Source of the DNA: Paguma larvata
Taxonomy: Eukaryota > Chordata > Mammalia > Carnivora > Viverridae
Direction of reading: 5' to 3'
NCBI GenBank assembly: GCA_030068075.1
Contig: CM057823.1
Location: 15,224,485-15,288,484, forward strand
Length of the DNA stretch: 64,000 nt
In this document: positions 34,460 through 44,829 of the stretch, piece by piece
Position numbering within the stretch: position 1 is the first letter of the stretch
How the letters are laid out: every line of letters begins with the position of its first letter
The notes under the pieces: generated by a model
Told to the model about the DNA's origin: nothing
The model's input: only the letters and a program-made list of their open reading frames with translations
The model's database searches: none
Made by a program: the position numbers and the translations under genes

Positions 34460-35480
34460 CCAAAATAGCTTAAGATCCGTACGTGGACAGGTTTCATATT
34501 TGGAAATACAGTATCATCCCAAAGTTCTAGGTCTTATTTAGGGGAAATGTTTGTATGGGTTAAAAAAAAATCTTCCTGGTATGATAATTCTTCAGGTTGG
34601 CAAAAAGCAAATCAGCAAAAATCTCCTATTTTCTTTTATAGGAAAAGTTTGTTTGTAGCTGGACCGGATTTTTATTTGGACAAGGAGTGGCTCTTATTAA
34701 AGACGAGCTTTGTATATTTTGTCACACAGATGTCCTTTATTTCTGAAGCTGTCAACAACATTTCCATGATTGCAAGTGGTCTAGGTTGATGTAACCTGTT
34801 CTATTACGTAATGTTTGAAGTGCATTTGTATTTCCGGAGCGCGGAAAGTCCATAATGAGCGTTAATGAGTCTTCCGTGCAATTTTTAGCTCACTCCTGAC
34901 ATCGACCAACTGTTACGCTGAATGTGGGGAAACTTTCTTCCAGATAAAAAATCCGACTTCGGCCCCGAAGGCTGTTTTTCCGATGGTTATTAATCAATTT
35001 TGTAAGCCGCCTCACATTCTTTTTGGACATAGGCTGTCATAAGTAAGTAAAAATAGTCGTCGGTTAGGCCGGAAGTGGGGAAGGGCAAGCTAGCGCCTGT
35101 GGCAGGCAGCATGGCCGGCCGTATTTACGCACAAGCGGAGGACTGACGCGCTTCCGTGGTCACGTGGTTCATATCGCTTGCACACGGCCCTCTTCTCCGT
35201 CTAACAACGGGCTGTAAACAGCATGTAGTCCAAGGGGCTGCCATCAAAACAAATTCGTTTCATGAGATGGGAGCTGTCACTTCACTTCGGCAATGACTGA
35301 AGACCCCTGGTTAGGGTTTTTATAGCACGTTTTCATAATGGGCCCGTATCCCTTATACAGAGTTGGGTTTACGGGGAGATAAAAAATTCACGAGGCTTTT
35401 TAAACAGAGACGCAAACGGGCTTCCTCATTCGTGGAGTGCAAATAAATCATACGGCTAAGCACTATGTATGTAAACATAT
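34460..35480. promoter_or_regulatory. Repeat-free CpG-retaining stretch, possible conserved regulatory element
   Basis: About 1 kb with no recognised repeat. It combines AT-rich homeobox-like words (gagcgttaatgag, ttattaatcaatttt) with many CpGs (aaatccgacttcggccccg, agtcgtcggttaggccgg, gacgcgcttccgtggtcacg) and an E-box 'cacgtg'. CpGs decay quickly in methylated intergenic DNA, so their retention suggests constraint or lack of methylation. No sensible coding frame. Confidence 0.4.
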
Positions 35481-35489
35481 ATTGAGAAA

Positions 35490-37440
35490 ATATTTATACT
35501 TTGTATCAAAGGTATTGTTTACACTGTGTATGTTCGGAACATATTTCTAAGTATGTACAAAAGGGAAAGTCGTGTGGCTTATCTTACACCTCAGATAAGG
35601 TGGGAAAAGAGCTGGCAGGCCTGAGATCGGGAAAAGATCATAAAATATTGAAAGACCTGCCAGAAGGAAAGGACTAAGATCAAACTCGCCTTGAAAGCAG
35701 TGCAGCCGGCAAGCCACCAAAACACAGCTGAGTCTCTGGGATCCTGATTGGGAGTGCCCGGGACAGGAGGTTTGGGGACCTAATTATTGAGGAAAGGAAC
35801 GCATTGGAATACATGCTCCTGAAGAGAGAAGCCCACAGAGAAGCCAGCAAGACAGTTGCCTCTTGCATGGCAGGCATTGACCTGTTTATGATCTTTCGGT
35901 AAGCACACAAAGGAAAAGAAGGGCCGAAGGAAGAGGGGCTAGTCCAAGCTTCTGATAGAACCCTGCTATGGCCACTAGAAACAGAAGACTACAAAAGCTA
36001 CAAATCCTTAAACCTCAAGTCTATTCCACACAGACTCCAAAAGTAGCAAATCAGGGGAGGAGTTTAAAATAGAATGACCCCAGACTCTATGGCATGTAAC
36101 CATTTTATCCGTGAATGACGTGTTTTAATTTGAAAGTAATCGCCATAATGTATCATATACAGTATAACTATATACACATCACTCATCTATCTGTAATAGT
36201 TACTATGTCACATATAGTATAACTGCATATAGCGATACATGTCTGTACTATATGTATCTTTCACTATATATATGTATCAGTTATAACTTAAGAATTTCAC
36301 AAGATTATATTAATAAGTAATTAAACCACCTCACCATTTATTTAGAGTGGGTCTCATTGTTAAAAAAATACTTTCAAAAACCCATATAGAAAATAACCAT
36401 TTTTAAAACAGCATGTGGGAGATAGAAAAAAATAATAAAAATCCCATTAGCGTGTGGGGGGGAGGGGGAGGCAAGCTCTAGTATTCATATTTTACGGACC
36501 CTTGAGAGCTCAAGACTGTTTGGAGGGTCTCTCCCACCGTTATCTCAAGAAGTTCCTTTGCTATGCACGGACCAAGACCTGGAGCCCATTTCCATTTTCT
36601 GAGAACTTTAATGTGAGTTCTAACTAAGTTTGCATCTCAAAAGATCAAGTACAGTCAAAGCAGTCTTAAAGTCAGCAAGGCCCAACATATGCCTGGGAAT
36701 CTTCTTTTTAAGCCTCGCTCTTAAGTAAATCTGTAACTATTTGTAGTTGTTTATGTCCTTATATGGGAAAAGAATGTATTTTGCTGGAGAAGAACAACAA
36801 TAACGAACTGGATTTATGGCTAACTCCTCTCAATTATCTTCTTCCACCAGATCTTAATCCAAGGATTTTCGGTGAAATAATGTTCCATTTCTAGAGACAG
36901 TTACCAGAAGTGCAAACACTACGTAGGAAATAGATATTTCAGTTTTAGATCGCATATTGTAACATTCTAAATGCCTCCTTTCTACTAAGAACTGGGTACT
37001 AAACTTCTTTCTGAGCGAGGAGGCCGAGGAAGCAGTTAGGGATGCAGGTGATACTGTATCATGCTGATTTCCAGATTCCTTAGCTGTCCCGCAGCAACCT
37101 AGGAGAGTGCCTAGTTTTAGGGGAATGCACACTAAAGTGTTTAGAGTTAATGGGCATCATGACTACAATTGACTCAAATGGCTCAGGGAAAAAAACAACA
37201 GAGAGAGAGAGAGAGAGAGAGTATGAGAGATCAAGTGTAAAATGTTAATGACTAGATGACAAATGAGAAAGCTTTATGTGTTGTCCTCGCAACTTCTCTG
37301 TAAGTTTGAAAACATTTCAGATAAAAAGTAAAACAAATACGAAAGACATAGTTTGAACGGCCTGAAACTTGGCCAAATTTTAGACTTCTTTGAAGTTCAA
37401 AAAAATTGTGACCTTAATAGTAACTCAATGAATAAATAAG
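35490..37440. other. Intergenic, nothing assignable
   Basis: AT-rich unique sequence with a TA-rich patch at 36140-36290 and a (GA)n run at 37200-37221. The 92-codon minus frame at 36854-37132 has no motif. Confidence 0.45.
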
Positions 37441-37462
37441 AATCCACGAATCCACAGTAATA

Positions 37463-37556
37463 GGAAGGAAGGGAGGGAGGAGGGAGGGAAGGAGGAAGGA
37501 AGGGAGGGAGGAGGGAGGGAAGGAGGAAGGAAGGGAGGGAGCGAGGGAGGAAGAAA
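37463..37556 (+). repeat. (GGAA)/(GGGA)n purine repeat
   Basis: About 90 bases of pure purine, made of two nearly identical 36-base blocks of GGAAGG/GGAGGG words plus a partial third. All A and G on this strand. Confidence 0.9.
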
Positions 37557-37763
37557 AGGGAGTGCTTACCACCACTAGAGCCTATTATTATGCGAATGTC
37601 TTACTCTGACATTTTTTAGTGAAAAAATAAATAACCCTTTACCATGTCTTTTTGAGAGGAATTGTAATTATCATCAGTTGCTGAGTGATACAAAGGTTTT
37701 TTCAGAAGAATGCCAGCTCATATATATTGAAGAAATGATAGACAAAAATCGCCATTTAACAAC

Positions 37764-38292
37764 TGTTACCGGGTGGCTCATTTCTTCCCCCTGATGCACA
37801 AAAGAATTGGAGACCTGAGACCATAACGGGGAGACAGAATCTACTGAATAAGTAAGTATAGTGCACTTTCAAAAGAGAAAGCGGGCCAGTGTCGGAGTGA
37901 GGGTGGCAACGGCCCCAAGAAGCACTAGCTGTATCCTTTTAAGCTTGCTTTTTGCGTATGTAAATTTGGCTTTGACATCATTGATTGACAGCTGGTGGTT
38001 ATACACACTGGCTTCTGTGCATGCACCTACCCGTGATGCATTCTGTTATAATTGTAATTATTTGTGGATTGCATATTTATGAGTTTCTAATGGGCTTTGT
38101 TGTGACTTAGAGTTACCTAAGGGCAAGTTGCATGTTTTGTGTAAGTGTTCAGCTCTTTGGAAGTCCCCTTGCAGCTTTTGCACTGCAGCTCTGTGGTTAG
38201 GCCTTTCCTGTTCTGTTAACCCTCTGGGCTGGCTCGGGGGGTGTGGCCAGCACTTGCTTTATCCCTTCTCTCTCACACCTGTCTGCCAAACA
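37764..38292 (-). repeat. 3' LTR of the endogenous retrovirus
   Basis: On the minus strand it starts TGTTTGGCAGACAGG directly after a purine tract (TTGAGGGGGGAA) and ends CCACCCGGTAACA, giving TG...CA ends and about 529 bases. A TATA-like CTTAAAAGG and an upstream CAATCAATG block sit where U3 signals belong. No second LTR was found for comparison, so the left boundary is inferred. Confidence 0.65.
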
Positions 38293-38304
38293 TTCCCCCC
38301 TCAA
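38293..38304 (-). other. Polypurine tract next to the 3' LTR
   Basis: The minus strand reads CTTGAGGGGGGAATG just before the LTR TG. This is the expected site of plus-strand priming. Confidence 0.6.
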
Positions 38305-38364
38305 GTGACTGGACCCCAAATCATTGGGAATTGGGGAGATTACCACTCTGACTTCTTTGAACTG

Positions 38365-38960
38365 TTAGGAGGCATTGGGCAGATTTAGGGAGTCTATCAC
38401 TCGCTGACTGTCGAGAAGAGAAGGCAATGGTCCTTGCCGAGTCCATCCAAGGCGCTTCCGAAAGAGAAAGAGTTGCAGGCATCTAAACGTTGGCGTCCTT
38501 GATTGAAGACCAATTGGACATTGATGGCCAGTAATCTGGAGAGACAAAGGATACCAATATATTGATTTTTCTGGGTCCAAAGAGTAGTATCAAGAGAGCC
38601 CCCCAGAAGGAGGGGAATAAAAGGTATATAACCCATTGCCATATAGAGGAGGAGGGATTCCACTGGGGGGGTTGTGTGTATTTGTTTTCAAGTTTGGTGG
38701 CCCTAGTTACAAGTTCCTGTATGTCTCGGTGGACTTCGAGGGATTTGTTGACATAAAGGCAGCATTCCTCTTGCAAGAATGGACAGGTTCCTCCTCTGTT
38801 AGCAGATCCAAGGCATGTTTGTTTTGGAAGACAACTGTGCAAGAGAGCCATCTTTCCAGACCTTGATTAAAACTTGGTCACCAGGTTCATATAGAGGAGG
38901 TGCCTTTGTTTGGTGGTGGAAATGGGGAGGCTGTATTCCTTTGAAGCCTGTTGGAATTTA
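38365..38960 (-). pseudogene. Retroviral env transmembrane subunit remnant
   Basis: A 122-residue frame (38483-38851) contains the CX6CC motif that in gammaretroviral-type TM proteins forms the disulfide link with SU (nt 38759-38785). Before the frame breaks there is a hydrophobic membrane span (WVIYLLFPSFWGALLILLF). The cytoplasmic tail continues in another frame to about 38365. Upstream SU sequence is not recognisable. Frameshifted and non-functional. Confidence 0.75.
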
Positions 38961-38999
38961 GATAGAGAGATAACATGAGTTTGTATCCCTAGAGTCTCT

Positions 39000-39830
39000 G
39001 GATCTACCAAGAAGTCTGTGGTTAGGAAAGGTCATCCACAGGGGGCCTGGAAAGGACTTAGACCCAGGGCCTCCTTGGGAGCTATACGACGATAGAGGAG
39101 GGCATTTGGCAGGGCTTCTTTCCAGTTTAGTGACGTATCTTGTGTGAGGTTTTTAATAATACCTTTTAAGGGGGTGCCTGGGTGGCTCAGTCGGTTGAGC
39201 AGCCGACTTCAGCTCAGGTCATGATCTTACGGTGTGTGAGTTCGAGCCCCACATCGGGCTCTGTGCTGATGGCTCAGAGCCTGGAGCCTGTTTCAGATTC
39301 TGTGTTTGCCTCTCTCTCTGCCCTTCCCCTGCTCATTCTCTGTCTCTCTGTCTCTCAAAAATAAATAAATGTTAAAAAAATTAAAAAAAAATACCTTTTA
39401 GGTATTGGTTGGCCCTTTGTACTTCCCAGAGGACTGTGGCCTCCAAGCACAATGGGGGTGGTATTTGATACCCAGTGCTTTGGAGACAGATTGGACCATG
39501 GCGGCCACAAAGGAGGGCCCATTGTCACTCTGAAGTGACTTCGGGAGATCAAATCGAGGGATGATTTCATGTAGAAGTTTGTTGACTACTTCAGTTGCTC
39601 TTTCAGTCCGGGTAGGGAGTGCCTCTATCAACAGGCATGAGGAGGTGTTTGTATCCTCTGCAGGGCGGCATCTGAGGGAATTCCATCTGCCAGTCTTCCC
39701 TAGGGTGAGATCCATGCCTCTCTATCAGTTGGATTAGTTGAGGCCAACGGGTGCCCTGGGGGTTGTTATACGTGCGGGTGGGGCAAGAGGAGGTTACTTG
39801 TTGAACCATCCGGGAGAGTCATTTACCTGG
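39000..39830 (-). pseudogene. Retroviral integrase remnant, interrupted by a SINE
   Basis: The frame at 39398-39715 shows the integrase core around the second catalytic Asp (QSDNGPSFVA) followed by ALGIKYHPHCAWRPQSSG, as in gammaretroviral integrases. The upstream frame (39603-39809) has the linker before the core. A CAN-SINE at 39170-39389 splits the C-terminal region. Broken by shifts and stops. Confidence 0.8.
39170..39389 (+). mobile_element. CAN-SINE inside the retrovirus (integrase), with target duplication
   Basis: Near-consensus sense copy. Direct repeats 'aatacctttta' lie at 39158-39168 and 39390-39400, so it inserted after the provirus. Confidence 0.95.
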
Positions 39831-39863
39831 AAATGTTCTAGAAATGAGAGTATGTTAAGCATC

Positions 39864-40480
39864 TCACCCTAAGTCAGTGGAGTCATGAAGGGCTTTAACT
39901 AGTTTCCAATGAAGATTTTGAGGAATGGCCAAGATGCCACCTAACGAATACCGTCTGTGGTTGTCTAGGTAAAATCTCTTTTTGTTTGCCCAGACTTTTC
40001 TACATATTTGGGTGATGGCATTGGCAGAGGGCCGGGTATGAGGGCCCCCTCTAGGGGAGGCTCTTGTTGGACTGCCTGCCTGGCAGCCCAATCTGTGACC
40101 TGGTTGCCCTGTAGTATTTCTGAGTCCCCTTCTTGATGACCCTTGTGGTGAACCACTGCCACCTCCTTGACTTGGTGTACAGTCTCAAGCATGTGGGGTA
40201 TGAGGGTTCCATGTTTGGTGGGCATATTTTTGGATGTGAGGTATCCTCTTTCTGCCCAAATGGCTACGTGGACATGGAGGACCAAGAAGGCACATCTGAA
40301 GTCAGTGTAGATAGTAACCCTCTCAATTCTAGCCAGCTCTAGTGCTCTAACGAGAGCAATGAGTTCAGCTAATTGAGCTGATGAGTTGTTTGGGAGGGCT
40401 TGTGCCTCGATGGTAGAGTGGACACTATGGCATAACCAGCTTTTGTCTTGCCCTCTTCCACGAAGTGATCAGGAAACTGT
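39864..40480 (-). pseudogene. Retroviral RNase H remnant
   Basis: The frame at 39965-40285 has HVHVAIWAERGYLTSKN, then HHKGHQEGDSEILQGNQVTD. This is the C-terminal half of a gammaretroviral RNase H with the conserved His and Asp region. The N-terminal part continues right in other frames to about 40480. Confidence 0.75.
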
Positions 40481-40651
40481 ATTTCATCAGGTTTCTGTAA
40501 AGGTTGTTGGTGAGGTCAGGCCTAGGCCTCGTGGATGTGGAAAGGATCTTTGTGCATGAATGGAAGGCTTTTGTGTCATGCTTTCAGATTGGTAATAAGG
40601 TAGCGGGGTTGAGAGCACTGCAAGTGCAGACTGGTATTTGAGGTTTTTTTT

Positions 40652-40855
40652 TTTAATATTTATTTTGAGAGGGAGAGAGAGAGAGTGCAAGTGCAAGGGG
40701 GGGAAGGGGCAGAGAGAGAGGGAGAGAGAGAATCTTAAGCAGGTTCCATACTTGGCACAGAGCCCCACACTGTGTTCGATCTTACAACCATGAGATTGTG
40801 ATCTGAGCGGAAATCAAGAGTCTGACACTTAACTGACTGAGCCAGCCAGGCACCC
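40652..40855 (-). mobile_element. CAN-SINE inside the retrovirus (pol)
   Basis: Reverse copy ending 'gccagccaggcaccc'. The flanks 'gaggttttt' and 'gagggtttt' may be the target repeat. It splits the RT/RNase H connection region. Confidence 0.88.
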
Positions 40856-40859
40856 AGAG

Positions 40860-42160
40860 GGTTTTCAGTAGAATTGGGCATTTTAGAAGTCTGCTGTCAG
40901 AGAGGCAGTTTGATAGTTATGAGGTCTGGAATTTGATGAGTGGTGAAGATTTATCTGAGTGCTCCCAACGTTAGTTTGAGAGCTTCTTCTGTTAGTAAGG
41001 CTAGGGCCTGAGGGCTCAGAGACAGGGTGGCCATCCTCTGGCTGTGGGGTCAAGCTATTAAGAAACATAAGCCACAGGATGCGGAGTGATCTCAAGTTTT
41101 TGTGTTTGAACTCCCAGAGCTATGTCCTCTATTTCATGGGCATAAAGTCGGATAGTCTTGGCTGGGTTGGGCAGACCTATTGCAGGTGCCTTGCTTAGGA
41201 GCTGACTGTTGCCAAGATCCTCAATTAAGAGGAGTGGAGTCTGATTTGCCTTTTAGGCCCTCATAGAGAGGTTGGGTAATATGTCCATAGTTGAAAATCC
41301 AGATTATGCAGTATCTTGTAAAGTCTGGGAAGGCCCTCAGTTGCTTATAAGTGGTAGGCATGGATAAGTTAATTACAGCTTGGATTCATTCTGAGGAAAG
41401 ATGGTGTCTCCCAAGGGTTATGATAACTCCCAGGCAGGACACCTGCTGCTGTACCAATTGAGCTTTAGATTTTTCAATAAGTTTAGGGTTCGGACAGTAT
41501 GTTGGATGGCCAACACTTGAGTGGGGGAGCAAATGAGCAAATCATCCACATATTGGAGGACAGTTTGCCCATCAAGTTGTAAGTCTTGTAAATTCTTAGA
41601 GAGGGCCTGGCCAAGCACAGGGGGCTATCTCTGAATCCCTGCAGAAGTACTGTCCAAGTAAGTTGTTGGTGGGCTCACAGGGGGTCCCATTTGAATGGAA
41701 ACAGAAAGTGGGATTGTTGGGTGAATGGAATGCAAAAGAAAGCATCATTTGGCATCTGGGTTGGAGTTGGTGAGGGCGTTAAGAGAGCCCCTAGTATGTT
41801 CCACAGATGGTTTTCAGTATGAGGCCCAAAGAGGACTTAGGCTCTCCATTTTTGCAGGAGGTCCCTGCCTGATAATAGCAGGCATTCAGGCGTAATTAGA
41901 AAATTATGAGTAAAGGCTTGTCCTTCCCAAAAGAAAGCGTCTCTGATGTCCAGGACCATAAACCAGAGGCTGTTTGGGGGATGGCGACTGTAGAAGATAC
42001 AGTTTTGACAGGGTTGTGTGAAGGGGTATAACAGCCCCATAGAAGCTTGCAAGTCCTGGACTAGGCAATAGCTATTGTCCTTTTTCTTAACTGCTAGGAT
42101 GGGAGTATTGCATGGTAAAATTGTGGGGATAGGAAGCCCATGTTTTAAAAACTTGGTAAT
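40860..42160 (-). pseudogene. Retroviral reverse transcriptase remnant with an internal insertion
   Basis: The catalytic palm motif QYVDDLL is readable in a frame at 41418-41618. Motif A (VLDIRDAFF) is at about 41940-41965. Motif A is interrupted: a 182-bp segment copied from the protease 3' region lies at 41747-41928, after which the DAFF coding sequence recurs and RT continues. Several stops and frameshifts. Confidence 0.8.
41747..41928 (-). repeat. Copied protease 3' segment inserted in RT
   Basis: Highly similar to 42771-42949 of the same provirus, its native place. Direct repeats aaaagaaagcatc (41734-41746) and aaaagaaagcgtc (41929-41941) flank it. Confidence 0.85.
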
Positions 42161-42161
42161 A

Positions 42162-42294
42162 GGGGCACCTGGATGGCTCAGTTGGTTAAGCGTCTGACTC
42201 TTGATTTCAACTCAAGTCATGAACTCACGGTTCATGAGATTGAGCCCCGAGTCCCGAATCCAGATCTGCACTGACAGCACAGGGCCTACTTGGG

Positions 42295-42332
<38 letters not shown>

Positions 42333-42409
42333 CCCCCCCTCTGCTTTCATTCTCTCACTCTCTCTCTCTCAAAATAAATAATAAAACTTAACAACAACAA
42401 CAACAACAA
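42162..42409 (+). mobile_element. CAN-SINE inside the retrovirus
   Basis: Sense copy with a (CT)n expansion at about 42298-42328 and an (AAC)n-rich tail. Confidence 0.92.
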
Positions 42410-42598
42410 AAGGTAAGCATCCGACTTTGGCTCAGGTCATGATCTCGTAGTCTGTGAGTTCAAGCCCCATGTCGGGTTCTGTCCTGACATCTTTGAGTGT
42501 GGAGCCTGCTTTGGATTCTGTGTCCCCGTCTCTCTATGCCCCTCCCCTGCTTGCTCTCTCTCCAAAAAAATGAATAAATATTAAACATTTAAAAAAAA
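42410..42598 (+). mobile_element. CAN-SINE lacking the first ~35 bases, directly after the previous one
   Basis: Starts in the middle of the tRNA-like head ('ggtaagcatccgactttggc') at the tail of the preceding SINE and has its own A-rich end. Either 5'-truncated or fused by recombination. Confidence 0.85.
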
Positions 42599-42770
42599 GA
42601 TGATTATGGGCAGTAGCCCCAGTGTTGCTTCAGGTCTGAGAGGGTATTGTTTTTTATGAGGGTAGTAATGGGGGTCCCTAAGTTGAATTATAATGGGCGT
42701 GGTTGATATTGCCCTTCTAGTATGATTCCATGACCCCAGACATCAGGGTTGACTAGGGAATCACCGTCTT

Positions 42771-43130
42771 TTGGCATCTGTGTTGGAATTGGTGAGGGTG
42801 TTAAGAGAGCCCCTAGCATGTTCCACAGATTGTTTTCAGTGTGAGGCCCAAAGATGACTTAGGCTCTCCATTTTTGTAGGAGGTCCCTGCCTGATAATAG
42901 CAGGCATTCAGGCGTAATTAGAAAATTATGAGTAAAGGTTTGTCCTTCCTAAACCCAGAGCAGGGGCCAGGCACTGCCACGATGGTGCAGGTTTTAGACA
43001 AGGAGGGTCCAGAGAAGGAAGTCAAGACAGAGTAGGTGGCTCCAGTATCAAGGAGGAAAACAGTTGGCTTGCATTCTCAACCACAAGATAGACCTAATAG
43101 AGGGGATTTTCTGTTGGCTGCTGGATTTAA
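42771..43130 (-). pseudogene. Retroviral protease remnant
   Basis: The minus strand reads an aspartic-protease active site LLDTGATYSVL (nt about 43040-43075) and continues to the C-terminal protease region at 42949-42860, followed by the start of RT. The frame is broken. Confidence 0.75.
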
Positions 43131-43146
43131 CAAAAGAGTCATTTCT

Positions 43147-43252
43147 GGGGCACCCACTGGCTCAGTCAGTGGAGCATGTGACTCTTGGTCTTGGGTTGTG
43201 AGTTTGAGCCCCATGTTGGGTACAGCGATTACTTAAAAAAAAAAAAAAAAGT
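43147..43252 (+). mobile_element. Short CAN-SINE variant inside the retrovirus
   Basis: 'ggggcacccactggctcag' through 'gagtttgagccccatgttgg' to 'gattactt' plus A run. This is the same short subfamily as at 33070 and 33494. Confidence 0.85.
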
Positions 43253-43390
43253 AATTCCTGAGAGCTGCCCAGTGACTTGCTTTGCAAGTAGGCAAATAAG
43301 TTCAGAAAATAAGGAAAAGTGGCAGGGGGTTCTGTCCTTGACTTCCCCAGGGGAAGTACTACTTGGTCCTAAGTAGAGGACTCGGCTGAT
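43253..43390 (-). pseudogene. Trace of gag nucleocapsid region
   Basis: The minus-strand text around 43260-43310 resembles the zinc-knuckle region of a gammaretroviral nucleocapsid, but the Cys/His frame is shifted and incomplete. Its place just upstream of protease supports the call. No other gag sequence was found further right. Confidence 0.4.
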
Positions 43391-43399
43391 TGATATGCA

Positions 43400-44620
43400 A
43401 TGAAACACCCAGCTGTACTTACTACTTAAGGTCTTGGAGTTGCCATTATTCATATATTATGGGATAATCGAAATCCTCCTTAGTCTCTATGCTTATTAAC
43501 ACACACCTGTCTCGAGAAAAGTCTGTAGAAATAGTTAATGTTAAATTGTGTCATGTATGGATAGTCCCTCTGCCTCCTTAGCTACGAAATGTCTCCACGG
43601 TGACATGAATCGCAGAGAAGCCTCATTGATTCTCACCGAACGCTAGTGCTGTCCTCAAATCAGCAAGTCTTCTCTGCGTTCACCTTCAGAGAAAATGTCC
43701 ACTGTTGCTAAAGCCAGACCTTGAAAAGCTCTTACAGTAGATAAGATTATTTTTGCGCAAACCAAAGTGATTTTTAATGTTTCTATTCTTATTACAAAAT
43801 ATATTTAAAATGATCTTAACCATACCTAAATATTTAAATCACACCATATTGAAATATGACACGAGATGACTGATCTTTGTACACAAATACATGTGACCTG
43901 CAACTGCACTGTTTTTGTGGCCATGCATCCCACTGCTCCCTGGGGACTGGAGGTCTACTTCAGTGACAGTCTTTAGCAGACTGAAATGTATTGCTATTAT
44001 ATGTTAGAAATGGTCCATCCATCATGGGCATGCCACAAACTCGCAGAGGGAACAGCCAGCACTGCAATCTTGTGGAGCGAGACTATCAAACCATGTAGGA
44101 GAACAATAGCTGAAAAGCAATATTGCATGAGATTGTAACTTCCAGGGAGAGTTTGTTCAGAATAAACAACTCCGTGAAAAGTTCTCAAGGACCAGTGCTT
44201 TGTACACATCAATCCTTAAAATAATCAGCTTGGAGGAGCTCTAGTTTTAACATTCTGTAACTCTTTAATTATGCCTTAAGGGAGTGGTGGTGTCCAGGGT
44301 GGGGGTGCATGAGAAAATTCACTGCAGAACTTCTATTTCTGTTTGCCTTTCATCTAAAAAAAGATGAGAAGCTTTACTAATATTGAATCCACAGGTTCAC
44401 ACTGGCACCATCCATCCAGCTAGAAATCAACTGTTTGGTTGTGGCCCTGCTGCACACCAAGCAGAAGCCCAGGGAAGAGTGGGAGGGAGGGTTTCATCGT
44501 ACTCACGCTGACATGAGCCTTCTTCAGGCTTCAGTCTATTTGGATATGACACTATTTTGCTTGACCCGGTAGGCTGGGTCATGCATTACCAACTGATGTG
44601 TTACATGGGCATTTTGAAAG
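43400..44620. other. Intergenic, nothing assignable
   Basis: AT-rich unique sequence. No retroviral leader, primer site or LTR is recognisable here, although the 5' end of the provirus should lie in this direction. Confidence 0.45.
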
Positions 44621-44628
44621 AGCGTTAA

Positions 44629-44818
44629 GGGGCATCTGGGTGGCTCAGTCGGTCAAGTATCTGACTCTTGATTTCGGCTCAGGTCATGATCTCCTGGTTC
44701 ATGAGATCAAGCCCTGCATGGAGCCTGCTTGGGATTCTCTCTCTCCCCCTTTCTCCACCCTTACCCTGCTTGCATGCTCCCTCTCTTTCCTAGAATAAAT
44801 AAATGAACTTAAACAAAT
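44629..44818 (+). mobile_element. CAN-SINE, internally shortened
   Basis: Sense copy starting ggggcatctgggtggctcag. The middle segment is shortened ('ccctgcatggagcctgc'), an older subfamily look. Confidence 0.9.
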
Positions 44819-44829
44819 GAGAGGGTTGT

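Larger units (their letters stand above)
37764..43390 (-). mobile_element. Degraded class I (gammaretrovirus-like) endogenous retrovirus
   Basis: On the minus strand the order is nucleocapsid trace, protease, RT, RNase H, integrase, env TM, polypurine tract and LTR, as in a simple retrovirus. Every reading frame is broken by stops and frameshifts, and at least five SINE insertions interrupt it (39170, 40652, 42162, 42410, 43147). Only the 3' LTR is found; the 5' LTR, leader and nearly all of gag are missing from the right end. The env surface region is also largely absent: integrase is followed within about 600 bases by TM. It cannot encode any intact protein. Confidence 0.88.
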
